Shown: positions 34,772 to 43,578, counted from the first letter of the stretch. The stretch: DNA of 64,000 nt from an uncultured Chitinophaga sp. (GCA_902168205.1 CABHOK010000003.1:868001-932000), one strand, 5' to 3'. Notes: a model not told the origin generated them from the letters alone. Translations and numbers: made by a program.

Positions 34772-35128
34772 ATGAATATCGAATTTCTGGCCATCATGAT
34801 CCCGATCATTTCCATCATTGGATTTTTTATAATGATCATTTACCTGCGCAAGTACGAAAACACCGAACGAATGGCGATGATCGAAAAAGGCGTAAGCCCG
34901 GAGTTCCTCAACATTCGTAAAATCAGAAACACATCTTTTCCGTTGCGCGCTTCATTGTTACTGATAGGAGCAGGGTTAGGCTTGCTGTTAGGGCACATTC
35001 TGGAGCGCAGTTTCGCGCTTGAAGAAGAAGTAGCATACTTCTCCATGCTGTTCATCTTCGGAGGTATAGGACTCGGCCTCGCCTATGTTATTGAAGAGAA
35101 CAAGAATGCGAAGGAAAAACAACTCTAG
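34772..35128 (+). CDS. DUF6249-like small membrane protein
   Basis: 118 residues with three predicted helices: about 4-25, 56-77 and 87-105. A short cytoplasmic loop in between (RKYENTERMAMIEKGVSPEFL) is the most characteristic phrase and matches the DUF6249 proteins that often sit beside ECF sigma operons. It is divergent from the sigma factor gene. No catalytic residues seen, so a regulatory or envelope role is only inference. Confidence 0.78.
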   Translation: MNIEFLAIMIPIISIIGFFIMIIYLRKYENTERMAMIEKGVSPEFLNIRKIRNTSFPLRASLLLIGAGLGLLLGHILERSFALEEEVAYFSMLFIFGGIGLGLAYVIEENKNAKEKQL

Positions 35129-35153
35129 TTCTTACTTTGTTGTCGTAACATGT

Positions 35154-35195
35154 ACAAGAGGACTGGCATATATATTGGCCAGTCCTCTTGTGTTT
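35154..35195 (+). terminator. Long hairpin terminator after the DUF6249-like gene
   Basis: ACAAGAGGACTGGC (35154-35167) pairs perfectly with GCCAGTCCTCTTGT (35178-35191), followed by GTTTATA. The stem is long but the U-tract is weak. Confidence 0.7.
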
Positions 35196-35422
35196 ATACA
35201 GTGTTGCTCGTGATGTAGCGATATAGCATGTGTATATCGTGTAGTAAACGTATATGTTTTCCAACACGTTGTAGAACAATTCAACAGGTATCGGTCCGGT
35301 TAAAATCTTTTAATAACTGTAAGTGGTTGTTGTGCAGTAATTTATTAGTCAGTGAGCTCCCTTGGCATATAATTGTAATAAGAGGTAAACAGAATGAATG
35401 TTTAACTTAATTTTTTAAAACC
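35192..35422. other. Spacer before the PepSY-like gene
   Basis: AT-rich and without an ORF that looks real. It presumably carries the promoter of the gene at 35423, but I see no clean TAnnTTTG box. No repeat or hairpin stood out. Confidence 0.4.
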
Positions 35423-35725
35423 ATGAAAAAAGTATTGTTCGTTTTCGCATTAGTTGCAGGTATAGGTGCAGCAAACGCTCAAGTAGCAAGTGAACCAGCT
35501 CCAGCAGCTACTGAGTCAACACAAATGCAGGATGAGAAAGTAAAGATTAAGGCAGAAGAACTTCCTCAAACTATCAAGAAACAATTGGAAGGTGAAGATT
35601 ACCGCGGATGGTTGATTAACGCTGCTTACCACAACAAAGCAAAAAATACATACGAAGTTGAACTGAAAAACGGTGCTGAAACTAAAACTGTTAAGTTCGA
35701 CAAAGAAGGTAAAAAGGTTGATTAA
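35423..35725 (+). CDS. Small secreted PepSY-like protein
   Basis: 100 residues with a signal peptide ending NAQ (about 20). The mature part begins with an acidic, Ala/Pro/Glu-rich linker, then EELPQTIKKQLEGEDYRGWLI and NTYEVELKNGAETKTVKFDKEGK. This is the pattern of the PepSY-like putative beta-lactamase-inhibitor fold common in Bacteroidota. Such proteins are found in the periplasm with unknown partners. A strong terminator follows 35 bases after the stop. Confidence 0.8.
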   Translation: MKKVLFVFALVAGIGAANAQVASEPAPAATESTQMQDEKVKIKAEELPQTIKKQLEGEDYRGWLINAAYHNKAKNTYEVELKNGAETKTVKFDKEGKKVD

Positions 35726-35760
35726 TTCGCCCTCCAAACAATCCCTATTTGTTAATTTGA

Positions 35761-35790
35761 GAAAGCCGGAATTATTCCGGCTTTCTTTTT
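35761..35790 (+). terminator. Terminator of the PepSY-like gene
   Basis: GAAAGCCGGAA (35761-35771) pairs perfectly with TTCCGGCTTTC (35775-35785), then TTTTTTATTTTT. It ends just before the NtrC-type regulator gene. Confidence 0.92.
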
Positions 35791-35806
35791 TATTTTTCGG
35801 CCAGTT

Positions 35807-37162
35807 ATGGCGAATATCCTAGTAATTGAAGATGACCTGACCTTTTCCAGAATACTGGAGGGGTTTCTGAAAAAACATAAATATTCAGTTCAACTGAGTC
35901 ATAAAGGGAAGGATGGATTAAAGACGTTTACATCAGGAGCATTTGACCTGGTGCTGGTGGATTACCGCCTGCCCGATGCCACCGGTATGGATGTATTGCT
36001 CGATATAAAGAATACATCACCCGATATACCGGTAATTATCATGACCAGTTTTTCGGATATACGTACAGCTGTAAAAGCGATCAAAGCAGGAGCCTTCGAG
36101 TATATTACCAAGCCGGTAAACCCGGATGAGTTGCTGATGATTGTTTCGCAGGCACTCAAAAAAGAAAAACGAAAAATTTCTGAAGTAATAGCAGCTCCCG
36201 TTGCCAGCACCAGTGCTTTTGTGCAAGGTAAAAGTGTGCAGTCGCAGCAACTGCATGAGTATATACGACTCGTTGCGCCTACCGATATGTCGGTGATCAT
36301 TGAAGGAGAAAGCGGTACCGGAAAGGAATATGTAGCGCGTTCTATTCATCAATACAGCAAGCGCGCCTCGCAGACTTTTGTAGCGGTTGATTGTGGTGCG
36401 CTTTCAAAAGATCTTGCTGCCAGCGAATTGTTTGGTCACGTAAAGGGTGCCTTTACCGGTGCGCTGCAGGATAAAACGGGTCAGTTCGAAATGGCCAACG
36501 GTGGTACGTTATTCCTGGATGAAGTTGGAAACCTTTCGTACGAAGTACAGGTAAAATTACTGCGTGCTATACAGGAGCGTATCATTTCACCGGTAGGCAG
36601 CAACAAAGAGTCACGCGTAGATGTACGCATCATTACAGCAACCAACGATGATCTTGCCGAGAGTGTTCGCAAAGGACAGTTCCGCGAAGATTTATACCAC
36701 CGGTTGAATGAATTCAAAATGCGTGTGCCGGCTCTTCGTGAGCGCAACGATGATGTCGAAGAGTTTCTGACGTTCTTCCGTACAGGTGCCAATAAAGAGC
36801 TCGGTAAAAATGTTATAGGCTTTGACGATGATGTACTGGCCATCTTTGCTTCGTACGACTGGCCCGGTAACTTACGCGAGCTCAAGAACGTTGTGAAGCG
36901 CGCTGTGCTGCTTACCACAGGCGATCGCGTACAGATGGATGCTATACCGGTGGAAATGATTACAGCCGTTAAAGAGCTTCAGGCAAAAGGTAAACCTGCT
37001 GCTCCGGTATATGATCTCAAAGCGTTACAGGAAGTGCAGGAGCGCGAAATGATTATGCGCACGTTGAAGGAAGCACGCTATAATAAATCGAAAGCGGCTC
37101 GTATTCTCAATATCGACAGGAAGACGCTTTATTTGAAGATGGAGAAGTATGGGATTGAGTGA
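35807..37162 (+). CDS. NtrC-type sigma54-dependent response regulator
   Basis: 451 residues. Receiver domain with acceptor Asp52 in LVLVDYRLPDATG. The AAA+ domain has Walker A GESGTGKE (167-174), the sigma54-contacting GAFTGA loop (214-219) and Walker B GGTLFLDEVG. A Fis-type helix-turn-helix closes the protein (YNKSKAARILNIDRKTLYLKM). It should activate sigma54 promoters when phosphorylated. The convergent hybrid kinase at 37204 is a likely but unproven partner. The terminator directly upstream leaves little room for a long leader. Confidence 0.95.
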   Translation: MANILVIEDDLTFSRILEGFLKKHKYSVQLSHKGKDGLKTFTSGAFDLVLVDYRLPDATGMDVLLDIKNTSPDIPVIIMTSFSDIRTAVKAIKAGAFEYITKPVNPDELLMIVSQALKKEKRKISEVIAAPVASTSAFVQGKSVQSQQLHEYIRLVAPTDMSVIIEGESGTGKEYVARSIHQYSKRASQTFVAVDCGALSKDLAASELFGHVKGAFTGALQDKTGQFEMANGGTLFLDEVGNLSYEVQVKLLRAIQERIISPVGSNKESRVDVRIITATNDDLAESVRKGQFREDLYHRLNEFKMRVPALRERNDDVEEFLTFFRTGANKELGKNVIGFDDDVLAIFASYDWPGNLRELKNVVKRAVLLTTGDRVQMDAIPVEMITAVKELQAKGKPAAPVYDLKALQEVQEREMIMRTLKEARYNKSKAARILNIDRKTLYLKMEKYGIE

Positions 37163-37203
37163 TAGAAGTAAGAAGTAGGTAAAATATACTACAGATACCT
37201 TTT

Positions 37204-39708
37204 CTACTCTGCGGCTACACGGACTCCTTTTACGAGAGTTTCTACTTCTTCGCGTAGTTGGTGGATGCGCCCGGAAAGTGTTCCAACTTTTTGACCTTGT
37301 ATAATCTGGGTCTCCAGATCACGGAGTTTTTTGCTGAGGGCTACAGCGCCCATTTGTCCTACGCGGCCTGCCAGTTTATGCACAACATCACGAACAGCAT
37401 CACTGTTCAATGTCAATAATTGTTTGTCAAGGTAATGAAGGTCGGCTTCGGTTTCTTCGAGGAACTGGTTGATTACCGATTGGAAAAGTTCTTCATCACC
37501 CATTGTCATTTTTCGTACAGCCGAGAAATCTATAACCGCTGTTTCTGCCAATACAGCCGTGGAGGTGGAGGCCGATATACCCAACAAGTTCAATAACTCA
37601 TATTCATGGAAAGGTTTGGACAGTACTTTGTCAAACCCCTCATCGAGCAGCTTCTGCTGATCTTGTGGAAATACATGGGCTGTTAACGCTATATATTTTA
37701 CTTCAGGAGTATATTTCTTGCGGAGCTCCTTGCAGAGATCTATACCATTAATACCCGGCATACGAATGTCGATGAGTATATGCGTTACGTCCGGATCGGG
37801 CAGCTCGGCCAGTAATCGTTCTGATTGCTGATAGGTTGTATTCGCAATGGCGTGCTTGTCAAAAATAAGTTTGCCGAGTCGTAAAATCATCGTGTCGTCA
37901 TCTACCAGTATAACTTTTCCGGTAAATGGTGCAGAGGCGATTGCAGAAGCAGGCTGGGGTATATGCGCGTGGTCGATTATACTTTCCGGTGCTTTATCAA
38001 ACGTAAGCTTTACAGTAAAGGTCGATCCTATACCTGGCTCGCTATATACCTCCAGGTTCCCGTGCTGTGCTTCTACCAGCGAGCGCACAATGGTAAGTCC
38101 AAGACCAGAGCCGCCACCCTGTTGTTGAAATATAGATGAACCTGCCTGTTCAAACTGGTTGAAGATTCGTTTTATATCCTCCGGACGAATGCCGATGCCG
38201 GAATCTGTAATATCAAATGCACAGGTAATTTTATCAGGATACTCGGCCGTCTTTATCATCAGCTTTACAAAACCCCTGTGTGTAAATTTGATAGCGTTGC
38301 CAAGTAAATTATAGAGTACCTGGCGCAAGCGGAACGGATCGCCCATCACATCGTGTTCTGCAGCCTGTTCGGTGTCGAGTAAAAACGTGAGATTCTTTTT
38401 ATCGGCCTGCACGCGCATGGCGTTTTCAACTTCCTGTACTAACTGCAGGAGTTTAAAAGGTTCATGTGCCAATGAAAAATTACCGGAAGATATACGGCTA
38501 TAGTCCAGCACCTCATTTACAATATGCAGTAAATGTTCGGACGAGCTATGGATAGCATCGGCAGCTTCCTGGTTGCTGCCCGGATGTTTCTTGAGTTGTT
38601 CAGCAAAGCCGATAATGGATTGTAACGGTGTGCGTATCTCGTGACTCATGTTGGCCAGAAAGCGTTCTTTGATCTTGCTAAGTTCTTCCGCTTCATCACG
38701 GGCATCTTCAAGCTGCTCTTTATAGTAATTGCTTTTGCTGATATCAATCCAGATGAAATATACCAGTATAGCGGCAATCAGAAAGAAGGCAAGCACCAGT
38801 ATACTAATGCGCGATATACTTTGATTGAAAAGAAATCCTGCGCGGTTGTTATTGTCGCGCATCTTCTGCAATTCTTCATTCTCTACTTCGTGCAGCGTGT
38901 TAAGCAGGCGGTTAATGAAGAGACTGTTCGCGTGGATGAGTTCCAGTTCGCGATGCTGCAGGCGTTTACTCTGCGATTGCTGGCTCGCTTCCAGGTCGAG
39001 CATAATGCGCTCTACCTCCTCAAGTGCTTTGTTTTGTCGTGCGAAGGCCAGCGTATCAACTTTTACACTAAACTCTTCCTGTACTTTGATATGCGTTTCA
39101 GGGACAGCCGTAGTTTTTTTCTTACCAAAGAGTCTGCCGATGCCTGAACGTTCCTGTTCTTTTTGTACGATGGAGTCTGTATAGGTAGTAATGGTTTTGC
39201 GTTGCGTGGTTACAACACTGGTATCAATCTGACTTTGTTCGATGATGGTAGAGAGTGTATCGAGTCTTTTGGTGAACTGTTTCTTCTCGGCATACTTTGA
39301 CTTGAGCTTGAGGTATGAGAAGAAAAGTTTGTTGCGTTGTGAAAGTATATCTTTCATCGAGCGCAGGCGTTCCAGTTGCAGCGAGTCCCACGACATCAGC
39401 ATGAGTGAATCAATCATGATGGATACAGACTTCGACTGATTGAGAAATGCTTTATAGGGCTTGCGCGGATTCTTTATTGCTTCAGCACGTTGCAGTTGAT
39501 CGAGCGTTGTGATTTCTTCGAACACGCGGTTCAGTATGGTGATCTTTTCGTTGGGAGCTGAAAGTTCATCCACGGTATCGAGCATCTCACGAAACGAAAA
39601 ATGCGTTATACCCAACGCTAGTATAATGGCTACAAATGCCAACAGGAAACCTGCCAGCACTTTTTGCTTCATGGAGGTAGGGTATATTTTATCGCGCAAA
39701 TACTGCAT
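37204..39708 (-). CDS. Hybrid sensor histidine kinase with receiver and Hpt domains
   Basis: 834 residues. Helix at about 17-35, a long extracytoplasmic coiled-coil sensor to about 300, and a second helix near 312-332. The kinase core has His356 in MSHEIRTPLQSIIGF and the ATP-binding N, G1 and G2 boxes. The receiver Asp is Asp647 in THILIDIRMPGIN. An Hpt domain follows with His777 in VVHKLAGRVGQMG. It is therefore a full phosphorelay in one chain. The start may be the ATG at 39672. It converges with the NtrC-type regulator, to which it could pass phosphate. Confidence 0.93.
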   Translation of the reverse strand: MQYLRDKIYPTSMKQKVLAGFLLAFVAIILALGITHFSFREMLDTVDELSAPNEKITILNRVFEEITTLDQLQRAEAIKNPRKPYKAFLNQSKSVSIMIDSLMLMSWDSLQLERLRSMKDILSQRNKLFFSYLKLKSKYAEKKQFTKRLDTLSTIIEQSQIDTSVVTTQRKTITTYTDSIVQKEQERSGIGRLFGKKKTTAVPETHIKVQEEFSVKVDTLAFARQNKALEEVERIMLDLEASQQSQSKRLQHRELELIHANSLFINRLLNTLHEVENEELQKMRDNNNRAGFLFNQSISRISILVLAFFLIAAILVYFIWIDISKSNYYKEQLEDARDEAEELSKIKERFLANMSHEIRTPLQSIIGFAEQLKKHPGSNQEAADAIHSSSEHLLHIVNEVLDYSRISSGNFSLAHEPFKLLQLVQEVENAMRVQADKKNLTFLLDTEQAAEHDVMGDPFRLRQVLYNLLGNAIKFTHRGFVKLMIKTAEYPDKITCAFDITDSGIGIRPEDIKRIFNQFEQAGSSIFQQQGGGSGLGLTIVRSLVEAQHGNLEVYSEPGIGSTFTVKLTFDKAPESIIDHAHIPQPASAIASAPFTGKVILVDDDTMILRLGKLIFDKHAIANTTYQQSERLLAELPDPDVTHILIDIRMPGINGIDLCKELRKKYTPEVKYIALTAHVFPQDQQKLLDEGFDKVLSKPFHEYELLNLLGISASTSTAVLAETAVIDFSAVRKMTMGDEELFQSVINQFLEETEADLHYLDKQLLTLNSDAVRDVVHKLAGRVGQMGAVALSKKLRDLETQIIQGQKVGTLSGRIHQLREEVETLVKGVRVAAE

Positions 39709-39857
39709 GCCTCATTCGTTCGTAAAAACGTTCTGTCGTCCCTGTAAATTTACGCATTGTAAAAGTGTATACAGCTATCGGGCGGCTTTCTTTTCCGGAC
39801 AGAACGCCTGAAATCTCTTCGACTGGAGTGCCAATAAATGCGATGCTCCCTATAAAG

Positions 39858-41330
39858 TTACAACTGCTGTCCGAATATCCATACCATTAACGTGACGGAT
39901 GCCAGCAGTATAATGGCGATAGAAAATACATCCAGCAGGAAACCGGCCTTTACCATATCTTTGATGCGGATATAACCGCTCGAAAAAACAATGGCATTGG
40001 GTGGTGTTGCTACGGGAAACATAAACCCGATGCTGGCACTCAGCGTAACAGGAAGCGCCAGCAGTATCGGATTTACATCCAGTCCATCCGCGATACCGAA
40101 TACAACCGGAACAAAAATCTGTACCAGCGCCACGTTGCTCATAAACTCCGAAAGTATAACACTGGCGGTAATAAGTATAAAGATGAGTCCTACAGTATAG
40201 GAGCTTTCGTTTGCAATCATCTGGCCCACCAGTTGAATGATTTCGGCGCGTTTCAGGGCATCGGCCAGGCACAAGCCACCACCGAATAACAATAATATAC
40301 CCCACTGTATATCTTTACTGTCTTTCCAGTCAAGCAGAAATTTCTTTTCAGCCAGGTTAACCGGCATCAGGAACATGAGCATACCACCGACCATGGCTAC
40401 GTTGGTATCGTTGAGTATATTTTTGTGAAGGAGATATGTATTGATCGCTTCCTGGAAGATCCAGAAGAAAGAAGTAATGAAAAATATAGCCATTACTAAC
40501 TTCTCTTCCTTGCGTATTCTTCCTATCTCCTGAAGTTTATCAGCGATGAGTTTGTCCGAGCCCTCAATCTTGTCCAGGTTATTAGGAAAGAGAAATCGTG
40601 TTACCATCCAGTACGTCATCAATAACAACGCAGTGGCTACCGGCACACCAATCAGCATCCATTCTCCGAAATCTATACTCTGATGATAAAAGTCTTCGAG
40701 CAGTCCCTTAAACACAACGTTGGGTGGCGTGCCGATAACGGTAGCCAGTCCGCCCAGTGTAGAGGCATAGCCTACCATCAGCATAAGTCCCAGGGCAAAG
40801 TTTCGTTCGGGCCTGGGTAATTCGTGAGGTGCCTGATCTTTATTTTTCTTTACCAGGTTTATAACCGAGAGCGCTATGGGCAACATCATCATCGCTGTAG
40901 CAGTATTGCTGATCCACATGCTGATGAAGGCTGTAGAGATCATAAAGCCGAGTATAATTCCATTACCCGAAGTGCCGGTAATGCGAATAAGGTTGAGTGC
41001 AATACGTTCATGAAGCTTATGTTTTTCAAGTCCGAGTGCGATCATAAAACCACCGAGAAAAAGAAAGATGATCGGGTTGGCATACGGTGCTGCAGCCTGT
41101 TCCGCTGTCATAACACCGAGAATAGGAAACATGACGAGTGGCAACAGGGCCGCTACCGGTATGGCTACTGCTTCCATTACCCACCACGTTATCATCCATA
41201 TACCTACGGCCAATACTTTGTTGGCTCCGGGCGAAATAAAATCAGCGGGTATACTTAGCAGAGCGATAATAAATAACAACGGGCCAAGAAAGAAACCAAT
41301 GACGCGTGTTGAAAGAAATTGTTTATTCAC
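39858..41330 (-). CDS. DASS/SLC13-family sodium:carboxylate symporter
   Basis: 490 residues with about 11-12 helices. The two sodium/substrate motifs of the family are visible as ISNTATAMMMLPIA and SEFMSNVALVQIFVPVV. The N-terminal PADFISPGANKVLAVGIWMITWWVMEAVAIP pattern, quoted here only in part, is typical (MITWWVMEAVAIPVA). It probably imports di- or tricarboxylates with sodium. Sulfate or inorganic phosphate transport by close relatives cannot be excluded. Its gene stands alone on the minus strand. Confidence 0.9.
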   Translation of the reverse strand: MNKQFLSTRVIGFFLGPLLFIIALLSIPADFISPGANKVLAVGIWMITWWVMEAVAIPVAALLPLVMFPILGVMTAEQAAAPYANPIIFLFLGGFMIALGLEKHKLHERIALNLIRITGTSGNGIILGFMISTAFISMWISNTATAMMMLPIALSVINLVKKNKDQAPHELPRPERNFALGLMLMVGYASTLGGLATVIGTPPNVVFKGLLEDFYHQSIDFGEWMLIGVPVATALLLMTYWMVTRFLFPNNLDKIEGSDKLIADKLQEIGRIRKEEKLVMAIFFITSFFWIFQEAINTYLLHKNILNDTNVAMVGGMLMFLMPVNLAEKKFLLDWKDSKDIQWGILLLFGGGLCLADALKRAEIIQLVGQMIANESSYTVGLIFILITASVILSEFMSNVALVQIFVPVVFGIADGLDVNPILLALPVTLSASIGFMFPVATPPNAIVFSSGYIRIKDMVKAGFLLDVFSIAIILLASVTLMVWIFGQQL

Positions 41331-41404
41331 GTAGCGTTAGTGTTTGTTGGAATGTTAAATATAAACTTATCTTTTTATGAATACAGCGCCCTATATATTT
41401 AGCA

Positions 41405-41440
41405 AATAAAAAGTCCTCCGATTTTAATCAGAGGACTTGA
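41405..41440 (-). terminator. Terminator of the RRM protein gene
   Basis: AAGTCCTC (41411-41418) pairs with GAGGACTT (41431-41438), with an inner GATT/AATC pairing. On the minus strand it is followed by TTTATTTGC, 27 bases after the stop. Confidence 0.8.
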
Positions 41441-41466
41441 AAACTCGGGAAGATCCACATTCACCT

Positions 41467-41730
41467 TTAATAATTATCTGAAGCTGCAGTCTTGGGGTTA
41501 GCCGGCTTCACAACAATCACTTTACCGTCAAACTCTTTTTCGTTTAAGGCAGCAATAGCATTATTGGCCTCGTCATCATTGGGCATTTCAACAAAGCCAT
41601 AACCTTTCGATCGGCCGGTCTCTTTATCGCGAACAATCTTTGCAGAAGCTACCTGACCGAACTTTGCAAAAGCTGCTTCCAGTTCTTCTTTACGAGTCTT
41701 GAAGTTCAATTTTGCAACGAAAATATTCAT
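41467..41730 (-). CDS. RRM-domain RNA-binding protein
   Basis: 87 residues containing one complete RRM. RNP2 is IFVAKLNF at the N-terminus and RNP1 is KGYGFVEM (about 43-50), followed by the family's FDGKVIVVKPAN end. Bacterial proteins of this size, often called Rbp, bind single-stranded RNA and are frequently cold-regulated in other phyla. The gene has a TATATTTG promoter box and a hairpin in its leader. Confidence 0.93.
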   Translation of the reverse strand: MNIFVAKLNFKTRKEELEAAFAKFGQVASAKIVRDKETGRSKGYGFVEMPNDDEANNAIAALNEKEFDGKVIVVKPANPKTAASDNY

Positions 41731-41759
41731 AGTATAAATATTAGGTAAATAATATACTG

Positions 41760-41785
41760 GTATACATGTATTGCGACATGTGTAC
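41760..41785 (-). other. Hairpin in the 5' leader of the RRM gene
   Basis: GTATACATGT (41760-41769) and ACATGTGTAC (41776-41785) form a 10-bp stem with one mismatch and a six-base loop, 30 bases upstream of the ATG in the transcribed leader. It could be an autoregulatory or temperature-sensitive element, or a palindromic operator. Confidence 0.5.
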
Positions 41786-41789
41786 TAAA

Positions 41790-41797
41790 CAAATATA
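41790..41797 (-). promoter_or_regulatory. -7 promoter box of the RRM gene
   Basis: CAAATATA on the plus strand reads TATATTTG on the minus strand, matching TAnnTTTG exactly. It predicts a leader of about 50-60 bases. No TTG lies at 17-23 bases upstream. Confidence 0.5.
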
Positions 41798-41843
41798 ACG
41801 AATTATTCCTATATATGCTTGTATTAACAACGGTATGTACAGG

Positions 41844-41880
41844 TATAAAAAAGGCCTCACGGATTGCGCGAGGCCTTGCC
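41844..41880 (-). terminator. Terminator of the 50-residue membrane protein gene
   Basis: AAGGCCTC (41851-41858) pairs with GAGGCCTT (41870-41877). On the minus strand a TTTTTT run follows directly, 29 bases after the stop at 41906. Confidence 0.85.
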
Positions 41881-41905
41881 CATAGAAATGAATCCAGAAT
41901 AACCG

Positions 41906-42058
41906 CTAAACACTTCTGCCGCGAATAAGCCGCAGCAGTATAGCTATAATGGCGATCACAAGAAGCAGGTGAATTATACTGCCTGCACTGAATACAAATG
42001 CACCCAGCAACCATCCTATAATCAGGATGACAGCGATGATATATAGTAAGTCTCCCAT
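41906..42058 (-). CDS. Lmo0937-like small membrane protein
   Basis: 50 residues, read by hand. The sequence starts MGDLLYIIAVILIIGWLLGAF and ends LLRLIRGRSV, with two hydrophobic helices (about 5-22 and 28-43). The pattern of IIAVILxIGWLLG followed by a glycine turn and a basic end matches the Lmo0937 family (DUF5670) of tiny membrane proteins. A strong terminator directly downstream supports it as a real gene. Function unknown; relatives are often stress-induced. Confidence 0.8.
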   Translation of the reverse strand: MGDLLYIIAVILIIGWLLGAFVFSAGSIIHLLLVIAIIAILLRLIRGRSV

Positions 42059-42305
42059 AATTTTTTTATTTACCAGGATATATAAAAACCAGTGCCACCC
42101 GGTAAATGCTATACTTTAAAGCAGGAGTAGGGTATAGATTATGGTTTTCTAATCGGGATACAGTTGTGGGTGTTATGCCAGAATTGGGGAATAGTGTCCG
42201 CAAAAAATGGGGATTAATTCAACAGAATCATGTTTTGACAATGAACAGGAGCATTCCGTTTTCTGGCATTTAATTTTCTCTGGTGATCATTAAATTTTAC
42301 TGTCT
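42059..42305. other. AT-rich spacer between divergent small genes
   Basis: The region between the minus-strand 50-residue protein and the plus-strand gene at 42306. It should hold both promoters, but I could not pick clear boxes. No long ORF and no strong hairpin seen. Confidence 0.35.
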
Positions 42306-42518
42306 ATGAATGTTTTAACGATCATTTTAACCTTTATAGTAGCCTACCTCGCTTTTATGACGGCTACCTATTTCCTGGCCCGCATTTTCTTCCCGCTGGA
42401 AGATACCACCGAGAAGAGTCTGAAGAAGATAAGACACACCAATACGATTCGCAACATGCGCAAACAAATGTTGGAGCGCGCGTCTGCAAAAGTTTTAGTA
42501 AACAAAGCCATGGCGTAA
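42306..42518 (+). CDS. Small single-pass membrane protein
   Basis: 70 residues. One long hydrophobic helix at about 4-30 (LTIILTFIVAYLAFMTATYFLARIF) is followed by a basic amphipathic tail (KSLKKIRHTNTIRNMRKQMLERASAK). I do not recognise a family. The strongly basic tail suggests a cytoplasmic side that binds membrane or nucleic acid. It lies in a cluster of five very small genes between 41900 and 43500. Confidence 0.6.
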   Translation: MNVLTIILTFIVAYLAFMTATYFLARIFFPLEDTTEKSLKKIRHTNTIRNMRKQMLERASAKVLVNKAMA

Positions 42519-42587
42519 CAGCCATGGCCCTATATCGTTGTAAATGCCTGCTAATACAGCATAGAATAAGAAATACCCGGTTTTAAT

Positions 42588-42755
42588 TTACTTTTTGGCT
42601 GGTAGATAAATACTGCGGGGATATAGTTTCTGTGCATTTGCCTGTTCGGTACGCACAGGTTTATCATCGGTAAGATATAGCAGAAGTGTAATGATGATGG
42701 TGAAGGCGGAACCTATCCAAAAGCATCGTTGATTGAATCTTCGTTTTATCATCAT
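42588..42755 (-). CDS. Small membrane-anchored protein
   Basis: 55 residues from the ATG at 42755. The longer in-frame ORF that extends to 42968 lacks protein-like character upstream of this point and would overlap the plus-strand gene at 42864. The sequence has a basic start (MMIKRRFNQR), one helix (about 11-29) and a polar tail ending KLYPRSIYLPAKK. No family recognised. It may be a real small protein or a chance ORF. Confidence 0.45.
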   Translation of the reverse strand: MMIKRRFNQRCFWIGSAFTIIITLLLYLTDDKPVRTEQANAQKLYPRSIYLPAKK

Positions 42756-42863
42756 GGCGAAATTAAAAGTTATCGGATGACCAAAATTTCTGTGCCATAG
42801 CGTTGAGCCGGTAAAAATGGAACGAATGAGACAAGCATTTATTACCCGACCCCGAAATAACCT

Positions 42864-43028
42864 ATGATTTTTTTGAAACGTGTAAAGAACCTGTTTAAAA
42901 AGAAACGTAGTGGTATACATACCACCGCGTTGAAATGCGATGATGCTGTAAATGCTTCGTTGAAACATGAAGTGGTAAAACGAAGACAGGAACTGCTCGA
43001 CTTGATCAGGTTGCTTGACACGCTATGA
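42864..43028 (+). CDS. Small basic helical protein
   Basis: 54 residues, read by hand. It starts MIFLKRVKNLFKKKRSG and ends RRQELLDLIRLLDTL. The composition is basic at the N-terminus with an amphipathic helix at the C-terminus (HEVVKRRQELLDLIRLLDT). It lies 37 bases before the coiled-coil lipoprotein gene and might be co-transcribed with it. No homologue recognised, so the call rests on ORF shape and position. Confidence 0.45.
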   Translation: MIFLKRVKNLFKKKRSGIHTTALKCDDAVNASLKHEVVKRRQELLDLIRLLDTL

Positions 43029-43065
43029 AGTTAAAAAAGAAAGTATATATAAACTATAGAAATGT

Positions 43066-43503
43066 ATGAAGACATTATTGAGATTGATTGTTTCGGTGTT
43101 GCTTACATACGGTCTGTTGATGATGACCGCATGTGAGCCTGCTAAGAAAAGCGAAACAGCGGAAGCGCTGAAAGAAGATTTAAAGGATGTTAAAGACGAT
43201 GTGAAAAAACAACGCGATGAACTCAGCGCTGACCTGCGCGAACTGCGTGACGACATCGATAAGAAAATTGAAAAGGTAAATGATAAGATGGATGAAGCTT
43301 CAGATGATGGCAAGAAGAAACTCGAAGATGCGCGTGAAGAATTACAAGACGAACGCAAGCGTGTAGAGAAGGCACTCGAAGATGTAGAGAATGCCAGTGA
43401 AGAAACATGGCAGGATGTACGTAAAAGTGCGCGCAACACTTTTAAAGATGTGAAGGAAGGATTTAACGAATTGGGTAATCGCATTTCAAACCTGTTTGAA
43501 TAA
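43066..43503 (+). CDS. Coiled-coil lipoprotein rich in Asp, Glu and Lys
   Basis: 145 residues. The signal peptide ends in a lipobox (LLMMTAC, Cys near 23), so the mature protein is lipid-anchored. The rest is nearly pure charged helix with heptad spacing (LKDVKDDVKKQRDELSADLRE and similar), ending RISNLFE. It resembles bacterial apolipoprotein/ATP-synthase-b-like coiled coils with no catalytic role. A weak terminator lies downstream. It might stiffen or connect envelope layers. Confidence 0.8.
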   Translation: MKTLLRLIVSVLLTYGLLMMTACEPAKKSETAEALKEDLKDVKDDVKKQRDELSADLRELRDDIDKKIEKVNDKMDEASDDGKKKLEDAREELQDERKRVEKALEDVENASEETWQDVRKSARNTFKDVKEGFNELGNRISNLFE

Positions 43504-43540
43504 ACGTGTTTGAAATAGCAATCCTGTTTCCGATATATAC

Positions 43541-43578
43541 AGAAGCCTTGGTAATTGCCTGGGCTTTTGTATTTTTAG
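43541..43578 (+). terminator. Weak terminator after the coiled-coil lipoprotein gene
   Basis: GAAGCC..GG pairs with CC..GGGCTT across a short loop and is followed by TTGTATTTTT. The stem has internal mismatches. Confidence 0.5.

Noticed and set aside
42756-42968. Upstream extension of the small minus-strand protein at 42588
   Set aside because: It overlaps the plus-strand small gene and has no protein-like pattern; only the part from 42755 looks plausible.
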